From contig NC_079487.1 of assembly GCF_020520425.1 (NCBI RefSeq), forward strand, positions 126,812,385 to 126,876,384: DNA of 64,000 nucleotides. The letters run 5' to 3'. The notes under the pieces were generated by a model. That model saw only the letters and a program-made list of their open reading frames with translations. It did no database searches and was not told the DNA's origin. Source of the stretch: Spinacia oleracea. Its lineage: Eukaryota > Streptophyta > Magnoliopsida > Caryophyllales > Amaranthaceae. The position numbers and the translations under genes are program-made. How positions within the stretch are numbered: position 1 is the first letter of the stretch; every line of letters starts with the position of its first letter. Shown here in pieces: positions 1-10,919 of the stretch.

Positions 1-828
1 TAATTTAATTTAATTTCAATTTAGTTAATTTAATTTAATTTCAAGAAATTTTATCCCAAAAGAACTACGCCTTAATGTGATTGAAATTTTTTATATGCAC
101 CTATGAATAAGGTGTACTCTTACTTATTTTAAATCCATAATTCAACTCAAATCATAGCACCTAGAACAGAAAAATGAAAATGAAAATGAAAATGATGGGC
201 TATACCCTCAAAAGAATTGAGGCTCAGTAGATAATTTAGGGCTCGTTTGGTATCACTGTTAGTTTTAAGTTTTTGGTTTTGCAAATCATGATCATATTAT
301 TTAGATTAAATCCTGAACTAAAAATAATCATACTGATAGTATACCTGTTGATTTTGAAAACTAACAACAAAAAACTGGAAACTATTCTATGTTATTTTCG
401 TTTTTAGTTTTGAAAAAAAACAGAAAACTGAAAATAAAAAATGATACCAAATAGGCCCCGTTTGGTCCTATACGTACTAGACCTGGATGTGAGATCGAGC
501 CCAACAACATTATCATATCTCCGATTCACGGATCTTGGCCATACTTTTTTTGTAAGGTAGCATTACGAAGAACAACTCATACAAAAATATTCATGAATGA
601 ACCAATGATTCCAAAATACTATAATTAGCATAAAACATATTCCAAATCCAATAAATCTTAATAATTAAATCCACTAGAATAATCTGAATAAGGTCAAGTA
701 GTATCAAATAATAACTATACTAATACTATAGCACCCTGGTTCTAGATTCCTATACATATAAACAGTGATTATTACAGAATTAATCAAATTTTTTATTATT
801 ATAATCTACGGCATTAATTATCTTATGA
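1..828. other. AT-rich intergenic DNA with one MITE-like repeat
   Basis: No coding region is visible. Around 240-460 lies a short inverted-repeat element: its left end reads GGGCTCGTTTGGTATCACTG and its right end is the complement of a matching GGCCTATTTGGTATCATT sequence. The interior is rich in AAAACTGAAAA-type words. I could not fix a target duplication, so the exact ends are uncertain. The rest is simple AT-rich sequence. Confidence 0.5.
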
Positions 829-1076
829 TACTCCTTCCCTTTTTCTATGGTTACACTTTGTCTTTCACTCTTTAATGTACACGTTCGACCATTAATATAA
901 ACAATTACATATGAATTAATTTTTTTCATAAAACTTTTAATATTTTGAAAATACATATTAATAGGAACTCAAACATATTATTCTGATATTGTAATAGCGT
1001 GTGAGAATTTATGGCTAAAGTTCATAAAGTTTGACCTTAAAGTTAAAGTGTAAACATTAGAATAACAGAGGGAGTA
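829..1076. mobile_element. Stowaway-like MITE
   Basis: It starts TACTCCTTCCC and ends CAGAGGGAGTA, so the ends are complementary with TA at both borders. This is the usual layout of Tc1/mariner-type Stowaway MITEs. The inner ends also pair (GGTTACACTTTGTC against AAAGTGTAAAC). No coding capacity. Confidence 0.75.
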
Positions 1077-1126
1077 TATTTTCTTGAGGGAGTATATTAA
1101 TACCGAGTATGATTTTATTTTCATTA

Positions 1127-1667
1127 TACTCCCTCCGTCTCGGAATACTTGACCTGTTTTCCTTATCGGGCCGTCCCTTAATACTTGACCTGTTTCTAAA
1201 AATGGAAATATTCTAACAATATTATATTATTTCTCACTCCACCCCTATTAAGAGTGCGTCGAGGCGGATATCGGGCATGCAACAACAAACACATATCAAC
1301 TAAAAGACAAATAGCTAAAAGACAAAAAAGGAAGTACCATTCATGTAAAAAAAGTACCATTCTGTAAAAAAAAAATACCATTCTGTAAAAAAAGTACCAT
1401 TTGTGTTTAGAAAAGTACCATTTAATTTTTTTTTTGTCCTTTTTCCTATTTTGTCTTATGTTCTGATATGTATTTGGACACACAAAAAATAATTAAAAAT
1501 TCAACTCCTACTCTCCCCCAACCCCACCCCTTTACACATTTCCCACTAACTACATTAAAATGATACCCCACTATCAACTACTACCTATTAAATTAAATAA
1601 GTCAATTCAAATCCCTTAAACTCTGTGCCGGTCAAACCGGGTCGAGTATTCCGGGACGGAGGGAGTA
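1127..1667. mobile_element. Stowaway-like MITE, enlarged by foreign interior
   Basis: Terminal repeats TACTCCCTCCGTC and GACGGAGGGAGTA are perfect. The left 120 bp and the stretch around 1480-1510 match the truncated copy at 58730-58910. Between them (about 1250-1480) is unrelated sequence holding four repeats of an AAAGTACCATT motif. That block looks like a later insertion or a replacement of the MITE's middle. Confidence 0.75.
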
Positions 1668-1675
1668 ATTAAACA

Positions 1676-1881
1676 TACTTCCTCCATCTTAAAAAGATCT
1701 TTACAGTTACTATTTGCACGAACTCCAATGTAATATTTAACTACTAATATATCTTATTTCGTATTTGAAAAAATTACTCGTAACGTTTTGATGAATATAA
1801 TAGTGAAAATTTACGGTTAAAGTTTTTATACTTTGGACACATTTTTCAAAGCGTAAAGAACTTTAAAAAACGGAGGCAGTA
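1676..1881. mobile_element. Stowaway-like MITE
   Basis: Begins TACTTCCTCCATCTT and ends ACGGAGGCAGTA, an imperfect inverted repeat bordered by TA. The inner arms pair further (AAGATCTTTACAG against GTAAAGAACTTT). It lies only 8 bp from the preceding MITE. Confidence 0.65.
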
Positions 1882-2575
1882 TAAAATTATTGATATGGTG
1901 TCTATTTGTCTAATTAAGGTGGAGCAATCCTGTTATATGATATGGAAATTAAGAGTATATTCCTTCCATATCTTTCATCACGAGCTTGGTTGCATGAAGT
2001 TGGACACTAACAATCGATTATTCAAAATGTTGTTGTATGGTTTATTGGATTTTCATTCATTAACTACGCCTAATTCTGATTTCTTTTCCCCGTAATTGAA
2101 CGAACATTATGCGGTTTGTTATTTTAAAACATCAATTTAAACAAAACTTTAAAACTAGTTAAAAGTCCATGTTAGTTGTCCCCTTTAGATCAATACTATG
2201 TACGTAGTACTACGTAAATTTTATTATTGCTAAATAAAGTATTATACTCAAATCATTCTTGAAAATTTTGTGTACTTACTATTTGCATATAGTTTCAAGC
2301 AGTATTGTATGAGAATATTTTTTTAATAAAAAATGATGATTTGAAATATATGTCGAGACGAATTTAAAAATTCCAACGTGATAATATGTTGATGTGCATA
2401 ATAACGAGAAATTATGATCATAGATTTCATTGTTTTGACACATTTTTCAAATTGCAAATAATTTTATGAAACACATATACCAAGTCAATTGTTTTTTTTT
2501 ATGGTAAATCCAAAGGTAGTACTCCGTATTAGTAACGCCCATCTAATGGTGAGTAAAATTTACTTTTGAGGGGGT
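1882..2575. other. AT-rich intergenic DNA
   Basis: No convincing gene or repeat ends were seen. Short open frames here have no family resemblance and are treated as chance. Confidence 0.5.
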
Positions 2576-2587
2576 GCAACATTTCGA

Positions 2588-4213
2588 TTTTTTTTTTTTG
2601 ATGCTGAAGAATTGGATTAAACCAATAAGAAAAGGCAAAAAATAACAGAAATAAGAAACTAACAGCTAAAACAAATGAAAGCAACTAAGGAGGAATAAGG
2701 CGTGGGAAGGCCACCCCCCTAATATCCTCATCTATAATACGAACTAGTGCTAAAGGAACATCTTCTAGGATCACAGTCCTTAGAGATTGAGCCACCCCAT
2801 GGTTGGCAAGCCAGTCTGCGGCCCGATTACCCTCTCGATAGATATGGACGATGCGTGTTACCCAATCATCCTTGTTAATAACTCTCTTGCAGTAATTGAT
2901 TAGGTGTGCACACTCTCCACTTCCTGATTCCTTGCTTGTTAGAGCTTGTACACAAGCCAAATTATCAACTTGTATAACCAAATTGCGTATCTGAAGGTCA
3001 CGAGCTAGATCAAGCCCACTCACTAGAGCTGTAATCTCTGCTTTGAATGAATTACAATGACCAAAGTAGCCTGCAAATGCTGAAATGAAGGACCCGTGTT
3101 GATTGCGGATGATAGCACCTCCACCAGCAGGGCCTGGGCATCCCTTAGCTGCCCCATCTGTGTTCATCGCATACCACCCAAATGGTGGAGCTTGCCACGA
3201 AATATACCTCTCAATTCTCCTATGTGGTGCAGTCGAATGACAGTCCTCTAAATTTAAGAGGCTACGTTTGGTTTCCTCCCCTCGTACTTTTAAGAAGCCA
3301 CCCACATCCACTGGTATATCATTGCTACGCCAAAAAACGTAACAATTTCTCCATCTCCAAATCCACCATAAGGCCGTGCAAAACAGGATAGACCAACTCT
3401 CATTTTCAGAATCATCTATAAATTTTAGATTAGACATAATCCAGGCTTTCAATTCCCCTTGAAAGAATGAAGGTAAACCCGCTTGCTTACCTATTTTACG
3501 CCAAACGCTTCTTGCTGCGGGGCAATTGCGAAGTATATGTAGCGTTGATTCCTCTTCTTCATTTACAGATAAAGCATCTAGGGTCATCTGAAAGGTGCCT
3601 TATATATCTGTTGGCATTCCCAAGTATCCTGTGGTGACAAGCTAGCCAAAGAAAAGCTCTTGTTCTTTGCTGGGTGGGAGCTTTCCAGACCAGTTTCCAT
3701 ATCTCATCCTCAAATTCATTGCTCTCCCTTCTTATAATTTGCAAAGCAGACTTTATGGTGTACTTGCCTTTGGGTCCATTTTGCCAATATATCAGGTCTC
3801 CTACTTCTTCATTACTCTTCAGTTCGTGGGATTGAATTAGTTTCAATGCATCTTCATTCAAATATGGAGCGAAAGTCTGCCACTTCCAACCAGTTCCTTC
3901 CTCCCACATTTCCCCTACAGTGGCCCCCAATAGTTCAGTTGGAACAGGATGAGTAGTAAGGTCATACAGGGCAGAAGGGGAGGCCCATTTATGATCCCAG
4001 AAAAGAGTTGTAGCTCCATTCCCTACTGCAGTCCGCATACCTTCACACAATACTCTTGCGTTTCCTGTGATACCACTCCAAACATTCGACATTCCGACCT
4101 TGGGCTCGAACATATCTACATCACATCTGCCTTTACAGTATTTAGCCCGCAATACACGAGCCCATAAAGCGTTTGGTTCAGTCGGTAAGCGCCATCCAAG
4201 CTTAGCCAAGAAC
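2588..4213 (-). mobile_element. 5'-truncated L1-type LINE (zf-RVT and RNase H)
   Basis: Read on the minus strand, the element ends in a poly(A) tail (12 T on the plus strand, 2588-2599). It is flanked by the 12-bp target duplication GCAACATTTCGA at 2576-2587 and 4214-4225, so both borders are exact. Two coding blocks remain. 3559-4209 carries the stretch before and into the reverse-transcriptase zinc-binding region (LAKLGWRL at its start, CFICK near its end). 2685-3587 carries the rest of that zinc region (TLHILRNCP) and a plant RNase H domain with acidic residues in NTDGAAKG, FKAEITAL, VIQVDN and NRAADWLA. The blocks are in different frames, so a frameshift lies near 3560-3590. The reverse transcriptase itself is missing. 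This is a dead copy, typical of aborted target-primed insertion. Confidence 0.93.
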
Positions 4214-4593
4214 GCAACATTTCGAAATTGAAATCAAGGCAATTGCATGGATCAACTATCTTTTTTTTTTTTGTGGACATAGGATGGATCAGACTATCAA
4301 AGAGGGAGAAGAACCGAAGACCATCATGAAGAGTTCCAGACTGCTTTGACCTACTTTTCTTCTGATCCAAAACGTTCTCTCTCTCCTTTTTTATCACTTT
4401 AACTTTGATACAATTTACGAAATATATGTTAAGTTTTCCCTCAAAAAAAGTATATGTTAAGTTTGACTTGAGTTGTTTACCGATATATAAATACCAAATT
4501 TACTATGTAAAATGTTGTTGGATTAGTCACAAGTCACAACAAATATTTTTAAAATATCAATTTTTTTATATAATTTTTACGAAGAGAAAATTA

Positions 4594-4858
4594 TACTCCC
4601 TCTGTCCCTTAATACTCAACTTAGTTTAACTTTTTGCACTATTCACATAATTCACTTTGACCATATTTTATTTATAGTATATGAAAACAAATGGTAGTAT
4701 ATAATATATTGTTGACTTCATCTTAATATATATTTTCAAAATATTAATAATTTTATTAATTTTTTATAATATGTAGGTAAAAAAATTAGTGGTCAAAGTT
4801 GTGCATTGGCAAGCGTGTCCGGTCAAAACAGGTCGAGTACTAAGGGACGAAGGGAGTA
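4594..4858. mobile_element. Stowaway-like MITE
   Basis: Starts TACTCCCTCTGTCCCTTAA and ends TAAGGGACGAAGGGAGTA. The ends are complementary with TA at each border, and the interior is AT-rich without coding capacity. Confidence 0.8.
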
Positions 4859-5251
4859 GATATTTAATGGTCAAATGATGCATTGACAAGTGTACTGCTC
4901 CATGTGATGCATTTAAAAAACAGAACGCGTATTTTTTTTTATTAACACTTTGTTTGGATAAGAGAAAATTGATAGGAAAAGGGATCGGAGGATATGGAAA
5001 AGAAGAGATACAAGCTCCCATGTCTGCATAAAAGGTTTGGGGAAGGAAGGTGAGGGAGAGAAAGGTATTCATTTCCCCTCCATCTTTTGTAAACACCATC
5101 TCTCCAAAACCGAAGAGATTTGGAGGAGAAATAGAGCTCACCCTTCTTGTTCCCTATCTCCTTTTCCCCTTCTATCCTATTATCCAAACACACCTTAAAT
5201 CTCTCTTTTTTTTTTTGTTGTAGGATAAATTTGACGTTTGATGAGGGGAGA
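4859..5251. other. intergenic DNA, no gene recognised
   Basis: Two overlapping minus-strand open frames (4764-5193) lack any family signature and partly overlap a MITE, so they are not called. A T-rich run lies at 4933-4941. Confidence 0.4.
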
Positions 5252-5585
5252 TAAATGTCCGTCCCGAAATAATCGCACTGGTTTGACCGGAATATAGTTT
5301 AAGACAATTTAATTGACTTGTTATTTAATTAGGTGTTGGTTGATATTAGGTTTTTTTAAAATATAGTTAGTGGAAAATGTGTCAAATTTTTGAGGGTAGT
5401 AGAGGGTGAGGGTGTTTTTTTTAATATTTTTTAGATGTTAGAGATGCAAGTGGGACCTTAGTTAAGAGAGAGAAGCAATACTTCGTATAAAATTATAAAA
5501 AATATGTCATTTATAGAAACGGTGCAAGTATTTCGAGATAACTTTATAAAGAAAGTGGTACAAGTATCCAATGACGGAGGGAGTA
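5252..5585. mobile_element. degraded Stowaway-like MITE
   Basis: The left end contains TGTCCGTCCCGAAATAATCG and the right end GACGGAGGGAGTA. The internal GGTTTGACCGG and GTGGTACAAGTAT motifs are typical of the longer Stowaway type seen at 42562-42899. The left terminus is eroded. Confidence 0.6.
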
Positions 5586-5996
5586 ATTTGCAGAATTGGA
5601 GACATCCAAATATCCAATGAGAGAACGTTAATGACCTTAGTGTTGAGTGGTTAGTGATTAATTAGGTCCACATTTTTGTTTGCCTAAAATATAGAGGTAC
5701 AATATATAAGGCCGAAAGGGGCTTTGTGGGCCAACATTTTTGGACTTGCATGCGAAATACAAAAACAGACTGAATCAGTATCTTCTCACAAATGTGCCTT
5801 AAACATGTAAATACAACCAGCTTCAATGAGATATTCAATTTTGGGCCTTCCATGTTTATGGACCCTCGGGCGTTAGACCGTTAGTCCACAGGATGACAGG
5901 ACCACAACCAATATGGCCATGGATAATTGAATATATTCTTAATTACACGTATAATCCTCATTATTGGAAAGGAATACAGGATAATCCACTAAATAA
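5586..5996. other. intergenic DNA
   Basis: No gene or clear repeat boundary was recognised. Confidence 0.4.
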
Positions 5997-6305
5997 GGAG
6001 GTGTTTGGTTCGCGGATTTTAGGTATGAGGTATGGGTTTAGAATGGTCTAAGCCCATACCATGTGTTTGTTTGAAAAATTTAAGAGTTTCAAACCCATAC
6101 ATTAAACTCCCAAGATATGGATTTAGAAACTTAAGGGAGGAGGCGGGTATGACTCATACCTTTACTCTAGGTGTTAAATACAAGGAAAACACTCATCCCT
6201 AAACTGAACCAAACACATGGTATTAAGAATCAAGTTCCAAACCCATATTGCATAGATATCATTCCTGATTCCAACTCCATACCAGTGTGCGAACCAAATG
6301 CCCCA
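5997..6305. mobile_element. Tourist-like (PIF/Harbinger-type) MITE
   Basis: The ends GGAGGTGTTTGGTTCGC and GCGAACCAAATGCCCCA form an inverted repeat with a perfect TTTGGTTCGC core. TAA follows and precedes the element (5994-5996 and 6306-6308), the 3-bp duplication expected for PIF/Harbinger insertions. The interior has self-complementary AACCCATAC and GGTATGGG words. No coding capacity. Confidence 0.75.
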
Positions 6306-6499
6306 TAAAGAGTCTTGGGTCTTAACCAAAAGCCCGACTGGAGCCAAAACCACAGTAGTTAAGTGAAGACCTTGAATTACAACCAATAGTTTGTGACTGA
6401 GAAAAACTTCGAATTTGAAAATTAGGTCGGTCTAACCAAACTTGGCCTGATCGACCAATATTTATCTAAAACTAATTTTATATAGGTTTTGTTGTGTTT

Positions 6500-7065
6500 T
6501 GCTACCAACAAAAAAAAAAATTAAATTTTGTGTCTTATCACCTACAAATCTCAAACTTTTATTTTACCATCTAAAAATAAATATATAAATTTGTTTTATC
6601 ACCTTTTAAAAACAAATTTAACCGAATCGTTATTAAGCCCACTTTTGCACCTATTTTTGCACCATTACAAATTAATATGCTATGTTACGTTGAAGTGGGC
6701 TTAATAATGATCGTATATATAAGTTTGTAATTAATATGCTATTTTAACCGAAGGTTTGTAATTTGCTATTTTAACCACAGAATATATATAGGTTTGTAAT
6801 TTGATTAATTTGGAGATTTTAGGTGCAAAAATGGGTGGTGAGATTGAAGAGGAGTAAAGAAGAAGGTGAAAATCGAATGAGAAGGAGAAGGAGGAGTAAA
6901 AAAGAAGATGCATAAATTGGATACAGAATTAAGGGAAAGCTTAATTTGTGGGATCCCCGAACGGTGTCGTTAACTTATTCGTTAAAAAGTGGTAAAATAT
7001 TATTTTTTAGGTGGTAAAATAAAAGTTTGTGATTTTTAGGTGGTAAAACAAAAAAAAAATCTTTT
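6500..7065. mobile_element. inverted-repeat DNA element, class unresolved
   Basis: The left arm (about 6510-6620) has repeated ATCACC and TACCATCTAAAAA motifs before a long T/A-rich tract. The right arm (about 6975-7060) is its approximate complement, with repeated TTTTAGGTGGTAAAA. The shape suggests a foldback or MULE-type MITE. Similar TTTACCACCTTA ends bound the repeat at 11686-12258. Borders are approximate. Confidence 0.5.
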
Positions 7066-7145
7066 ACATATAAACCTCATATTTTCTTTGTTTTACATAT
7101 AAATAAAAAGTTTCCTTTTACATATAAACCTCATATTTTCCTTGT
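7066..7145. repeat. short direct repeat
   Basis: TTTACATATAAACCTCATAT followed by TTTC occurs twice, with an intermediate partial copy (TTTACATATAAATAAAAAG) between. This looks like local slippage duplication beside the foldback element. Confidence 0.6.
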
Positions 7146-8370
7146 TTTGGCCCATTCATCCTAAAATCATGAATTTGTTACTGATTTTCGATGCACGTTT
7201 TTTACCATTAATATCTTTAATTAGTGAAAAAAAAGTGAATTGATATTATGAAAACACTTATGGGAATTGAAAAATCTAACAAATTATGAAGCATGGTTAA
7301 CTTGAATTGGTTAGAAGCTGTTTGAATGTTTTGTTAGCTCTTTAAATAAAAAAGCTCATATGAATATCTTTTTGGAAGAGCTTTTTACTTTTTGCTTATT
7401 TTATAACTGAAACAAATAACTGCTAACAATGTACTTACGTACTGGAGTATTTAACAAACAGATTAAAGTTTTACACAAACAACCAATACAACCAGGTATT
7501 TGAAATCAGGTATTTGAACCCGTTAATGCAATCAATTAGTCAAAGTACATTTAAACCTGCCTTCAAGTTAATAACCAAGCATGCTTTCAAATTGAATGGA
7601 AAACTCCGTACAAACTTAATTGAAACGCTCTCGATCTGGAACTACAAGAAACATCACACGTTCTTTCCATTTTCTGCGCTCTCACGAAGTCAAATATAAG
7701 CCAACCTTACTTAAATTATCACAATAATAATACTACGTATTGTACTTACATACCAATATATTATATATCATGTTGCTCCAACCTGTACACGCCGTGCACT
7801 CCATAATTTTGTTGCCACTCTTGTTATTCAAGAAATTTCCGAAGCTCGTTATACATTAATTAAAAGCGTATTATTAGAGTTGTCAACGAGCTAATACATT
7901 CACGAACAACTGACGTACAATTAAGTCCGATCAAACCTTGTTTATTATGTCATTTTCAAGTCCTTAACTAATTCGTGTTCAAGACCAAAAAATCTCCTCG
8001 CAATTCTATAGTCAAGTCAATTTACACTTAAAAGTGGGAATTGCCAACTCTGATTATAGTCTTATAGACTTATACTCCGTAGCTAGTACGAGTACGTATA
8101 CTACGTAACTATGCACAAAGTAACGTATCTGGATAGATTTGTAGTCATATTGAGGGGGGAGAATATAATAAGGAGTAACTTCGTTTCTTAGATTTGAAGA
8201 AAGACAAAGTATTTATGGAGTATTAACCTATCAACCATACAACCTGTAGCAAACTCCCCCGAATTTGTCGGCTTCATGTTAAGGTCATAACTCGTAAGCC
8301 CCATCACCATGCACGACTCAAGTAACTTTGCCCTGCACTCTCCTTGAAGCCTCATCAACCAATTACATAC
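7146..8370. other. intergenic DNA upstream of the U-box gene
   Basis: No gene is supported. The stretch probably includes the distal promoter of the downstream U-box gene. TACTCCGTA-type words recur. Confidence 0.4.
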
Positions 8371-8372
8371 TA

Positions 8373-8415
8373 ACACGTGTCTCCAATAACTCAACCTCCT
8401 AGGAGACTATAAATT
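8373..8415 (+). promoter_or_regulatory. G-box/ABRE and TATA box of the U-box gene
   Basis: ACACGTGTC (core CACGTG at 8374-8379) lies about 30 bp before TATAAATT (8408-8415), which is about 105 bp before the ATG. The spacing fits a core promoter with a short leader. ACGT-core elements bind bZIP/ABF factors, and the homologues PUB18 and PUB19 respond to ABA and drought, so the match is plausible. It is unproven, since short motifs also arise by chance. Confidence 0.55.
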
Positions 8416-8518
8416 CACCAAATGTCTTTTTCATTCCATCCAAACACGTCCAAACACACCACTAAAAATCCAAATTCCGATCCAAAAAATATATTTAAAA
8501 AGTCACCATATTATTCAA

Positions 8519-10582
8519 ATGTTATATAACTCCGATGAGTTGACTCGCCGGACATTGTGTTTTCCGGCAGTAAAGCCTTGTGAATCAGTTTCCCAAACTA
8601 CCCTCGTCAACTCTTTACTTTCTCTGTCCAAAAGAATCTCCAACTTTAAGCCTCCTAACTTTGTTTTCACCTCTAACAAGAGAAATGCCAAGAATGCACT
8701 TCGCCTAATCCAACTTCTTAATCTTTTCTTACAAGGGGTAAGTGAGGTTGGCGCGTGGGGGTCTTATAAGGTGGGTAAATCAGTTATTTCACCTTTGTTA
8801 GACCTCCACGTGGCGCTTCAGAAGCTAAACTTTCTAATGCAAGACTGCACGCGCCAGGACGCGCGTGTGTGGATGCTCATGAAGTCGAACTCGGTGGGTC
8901 GTCACTTTCGGGCTATTTTCGAAGAAGTAGGTGCTTCTTTGAATGATCTCCCCTTGGATGTTGTTGGTGCTTGTGATGACGAAGTGAGGGAGTTGGGGTT
9001 GTTTTTAATCCGGAAAGTTAACGAGGCCCACTTTGAGGCCCAAAGGGAGGATGTTTGGGCTTCAAATCTGGTTAAATCGGCTTTGTACCGGTTTGAGAGT
9101 CGGGTCATACCCGACCCGAGTGAGCTCAGGTGGGTCATGGACTACTTGAGTATCAAGAAGTGGGTGGACTGTAACAATCAAGTCAAGTTCCTCGAGGAGG
9201 AAGTCGGGTTTGGTTCAGGGCCGGCTGCTAGGTTGTTAGGTCTTATGGTGTATTGCCGTTGTGTGCTATTTGATCACATTGATGGTGATGTTAGAAGAGT
9301 TGAGAGCAAGAAATGTTACTACAATATCGGTTGTTTGAACCCGGATGATATCACATGCCCGATTTCACTAGAGATCATGGTGGATCCGGTTACAATCTCA
9401 ACGGGTCAAACATATGAAAGGGTCAACATTGTAAAGTGGTTCAAAGAGGGCAACCCGGTTTGTCCAAAAACGGGTCAAATGGTCCAAAACTTAGATTTGG
9501 TTCCTAACTTAGCTCTCAGGGAGATCATCAAGCAATATTGTTTTGAGAATGGGGTTACCTATCCCATTCCCAAAAACAAGGGAGAACACAAAATGAGTAA
9601 CACTAACGGCGCGGCGGTGATATTAGCCGCCGAAGAAGCTACAAAAATGGTGGCTGATTTTTTGTCACTTAAGCTAGCAATGGGAACAATGATAGAGAAA
9701 AGTAAAGCAGCCTATGAAATTAAGCTACTTACTAAAAGGAGTGTATTCAACAGGGCATGTTTCATGGAATCCGGGGCAATCTCATACTTATTGAATCTTC
9801 TTTTATCCAAAGATTCAACTACCCAAGAGAATTCCATGGCCGCGTTGTTGAATCTCTCAAAACACCCCGAAATCAAGCCCGTCATTGTTAACAATGGAGG
9901 GTTGACTTTGGTTGTTAGAGTGCTTAAAAACGGGATCAAGATGGCGGCAAGACAACATGCTGCCGCCACCTTGTTTTATCTATCCTCGGTGGAAGAACAC
10001 CGAGGATTGATTGGAAACAACCCGGATGCAATCCCTTCGTTAGTGGAATTGATCCGGGATGGGGATGATCAAGGGAAGAAAAATGCCCTAGTCTCCATCT
10101 TTAGTCTCCTAATTCTCCCAAATAACCATTATAAGGTGTTAGAGGCTAAACTTGTCCCTCTTCTTGTAACCCTCTTAGAAACTTCTTCAACTAGGGAAGA
10201 TCTTGTTGTTGATTTCTTGGCAGTGCTCACATCTTTAGCTGAAACTCCCAATGGGGCTAGGGAAATTCGGCATGTTAAGGCCGTAGATGTTGTCGTAAGG
10301 ATCTTATGCTCGCCTTATTCCGAGTCTTGTAGGCTCGGAAGGGAGCATTGTGTGTCGTTCTTGCTTACATTGTGTACAAATTGTGGGAGAGAAGTGGTCG
10401 AGGTTTTAGTAACGAACACTTCTCTAATGGGAGCTTTATACTCCCTTCTCGCCGATGGAACTACAAGGGCTAGCAAGAAAACTAGCTCGCTCATCGGTAT
10501 TTTACACGAGTTCTCGGATAGAAGCTCAAGTCGCTCCATCCCTCGTGCTTTACCACACGAAAATTTTATTCATGTGTGGTAA
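8519..10582 (+). CDS. PUB19: U-box/ARM-repeat E3 ubiquitin ligase, PUB18/PUB19-like
   Basis: A single-exon, 687-residue protein of the usual length for plant PUB-ARM ligases, which act with E2 enzymes to ubiquitinate targets. The N-terminal half (about 1-250) resembles the UND region, including the LDLHVALQKLNFLMQDCTR stretch typical of PUB18/19. The U-box spans about residues 276-350: DDITCPISLEIMVDPVTI, then GQTYER, WFKEGNPVCPKTGQ and PNLALREII, with the E2-contact residues present. ARM repeats follow at about 390-650 (for example ENSMAALLNLSKHPEIK). The tail LIGILHEFSDR matches the family ending. In Arabidopsis PUB18/19 dampen ABA and drought responses through exocyst subunit Exo70B1; transfer of that role is inference. 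The ATG is the first in frame after the TATA box. Family is near certain; the choice between PUB18 and PUB19 is not. Confidence 0.95.
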   Translation: MLYNSDELTRRTLCFPAVKPCESVSQTTLVNSLLSLSKRISNFKPPNFVFTSNKRNAKNALRLIQLLNLFLQGVSEVGAWGSYKVGKSVISPLLDLHVALQKLNFLMQDCTRQDARVWMLMKSNSVGRHFRAIFEEVGASLNDLPLDVVGACDDEVRELGLFLIRKVNEAHFEAQREDVWASNLVKSALYRFESRVIPDPSELRWVMDYLSIKKWVDCNNQVKFLEEEVGFGSGPAARLLGLMVYCRCVLFDHIDGDVRRVESKKCYYNIGCLNPDDITCPISLEIMVDPVTISTGQTYERVNIVKWFKEGNPVCPKTGQMVQNLDLVPNLALREIIKQYCFENGVTYPIPKNKGEHKMSNTNGAAVILAAEEATKMVADFLSLKLAMGTMIEKSKAAYEIKLLTKRSVFNRACFMESGAISYLLNLLLSKDSTTQENSMAALLNLSKHPEIKPVIVNNGGLTLVVRVLKNGIKMAARQHAAATLFYLSSVEEHRGLIGNNPDAIPSLVELIRDGDDQGKKNALVSIFSLLILPNNHYKVLEAKLVPLLVTLLETSSTREDLVVDFLAVLTSLAETPNGAREIRHVKAVDVVVRILCSPYSESCRLGREHCVSFLLTLCTNCGREVVEVLVTNTSLMGALYSLLADGTTRASKKTSSLIGILHEFSDRSSSRSIPRALPHENFIHVW

Positions 10583-10919
10583 ACTTAAATGTGCATATTC
10601 TTGAATTCTTTTGAATTTTTATCTTCTTGTTTGTAGATATAAACATACCATACTAGGTCATTGTAAATTTTATGTTTTAAGAGATTAGCTCGGGTTTTTG
10701 AGAGCTAATCTTAGTGTATGAACTTCCATCTTTTTTGCGAAGTTCATATTATAGAGATTATTTCAATACTTATCAGCAATTGATGTAATGTAATTTGTAA
10801 CTGTCAACTGTTTCATATTAAAACTTGGTTATGTAATACGAAGTACAATACAACTATACAAGTGTAATTTAATATTCATGTTGAGACATACCTTTTGAAT
10901 GTTGGAATGAATCCTTGGA
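10583..10919. other. converging 3' ends of the U-box gene and the first transporter
   Basis: This short spacer must hold both 3' UTRs. On the minus strand, just past the transporter stop, AAAAGGTATGTCTC looks like a splice donor (near 10890), so the transporter may have an intron in its 3' UTR. Confidence 0.5.

Noticed and set aside
1196-1483. Minus-strand 95-codon frame with repeated WYFF
   Set aside because: It is created by the AAAGTACCATT repeats inside a MITE; no gene features.
4764-5193. Overlapping minus-strand frames of 83-125 codons
   Set aside because: They overlap a Stowaway end, have no domain and no splice partners.
6174-6386. Minus-strand 70-codon frame
   Set aside because: It covers the right end of the Tourist-like MITE at 5997-6305.
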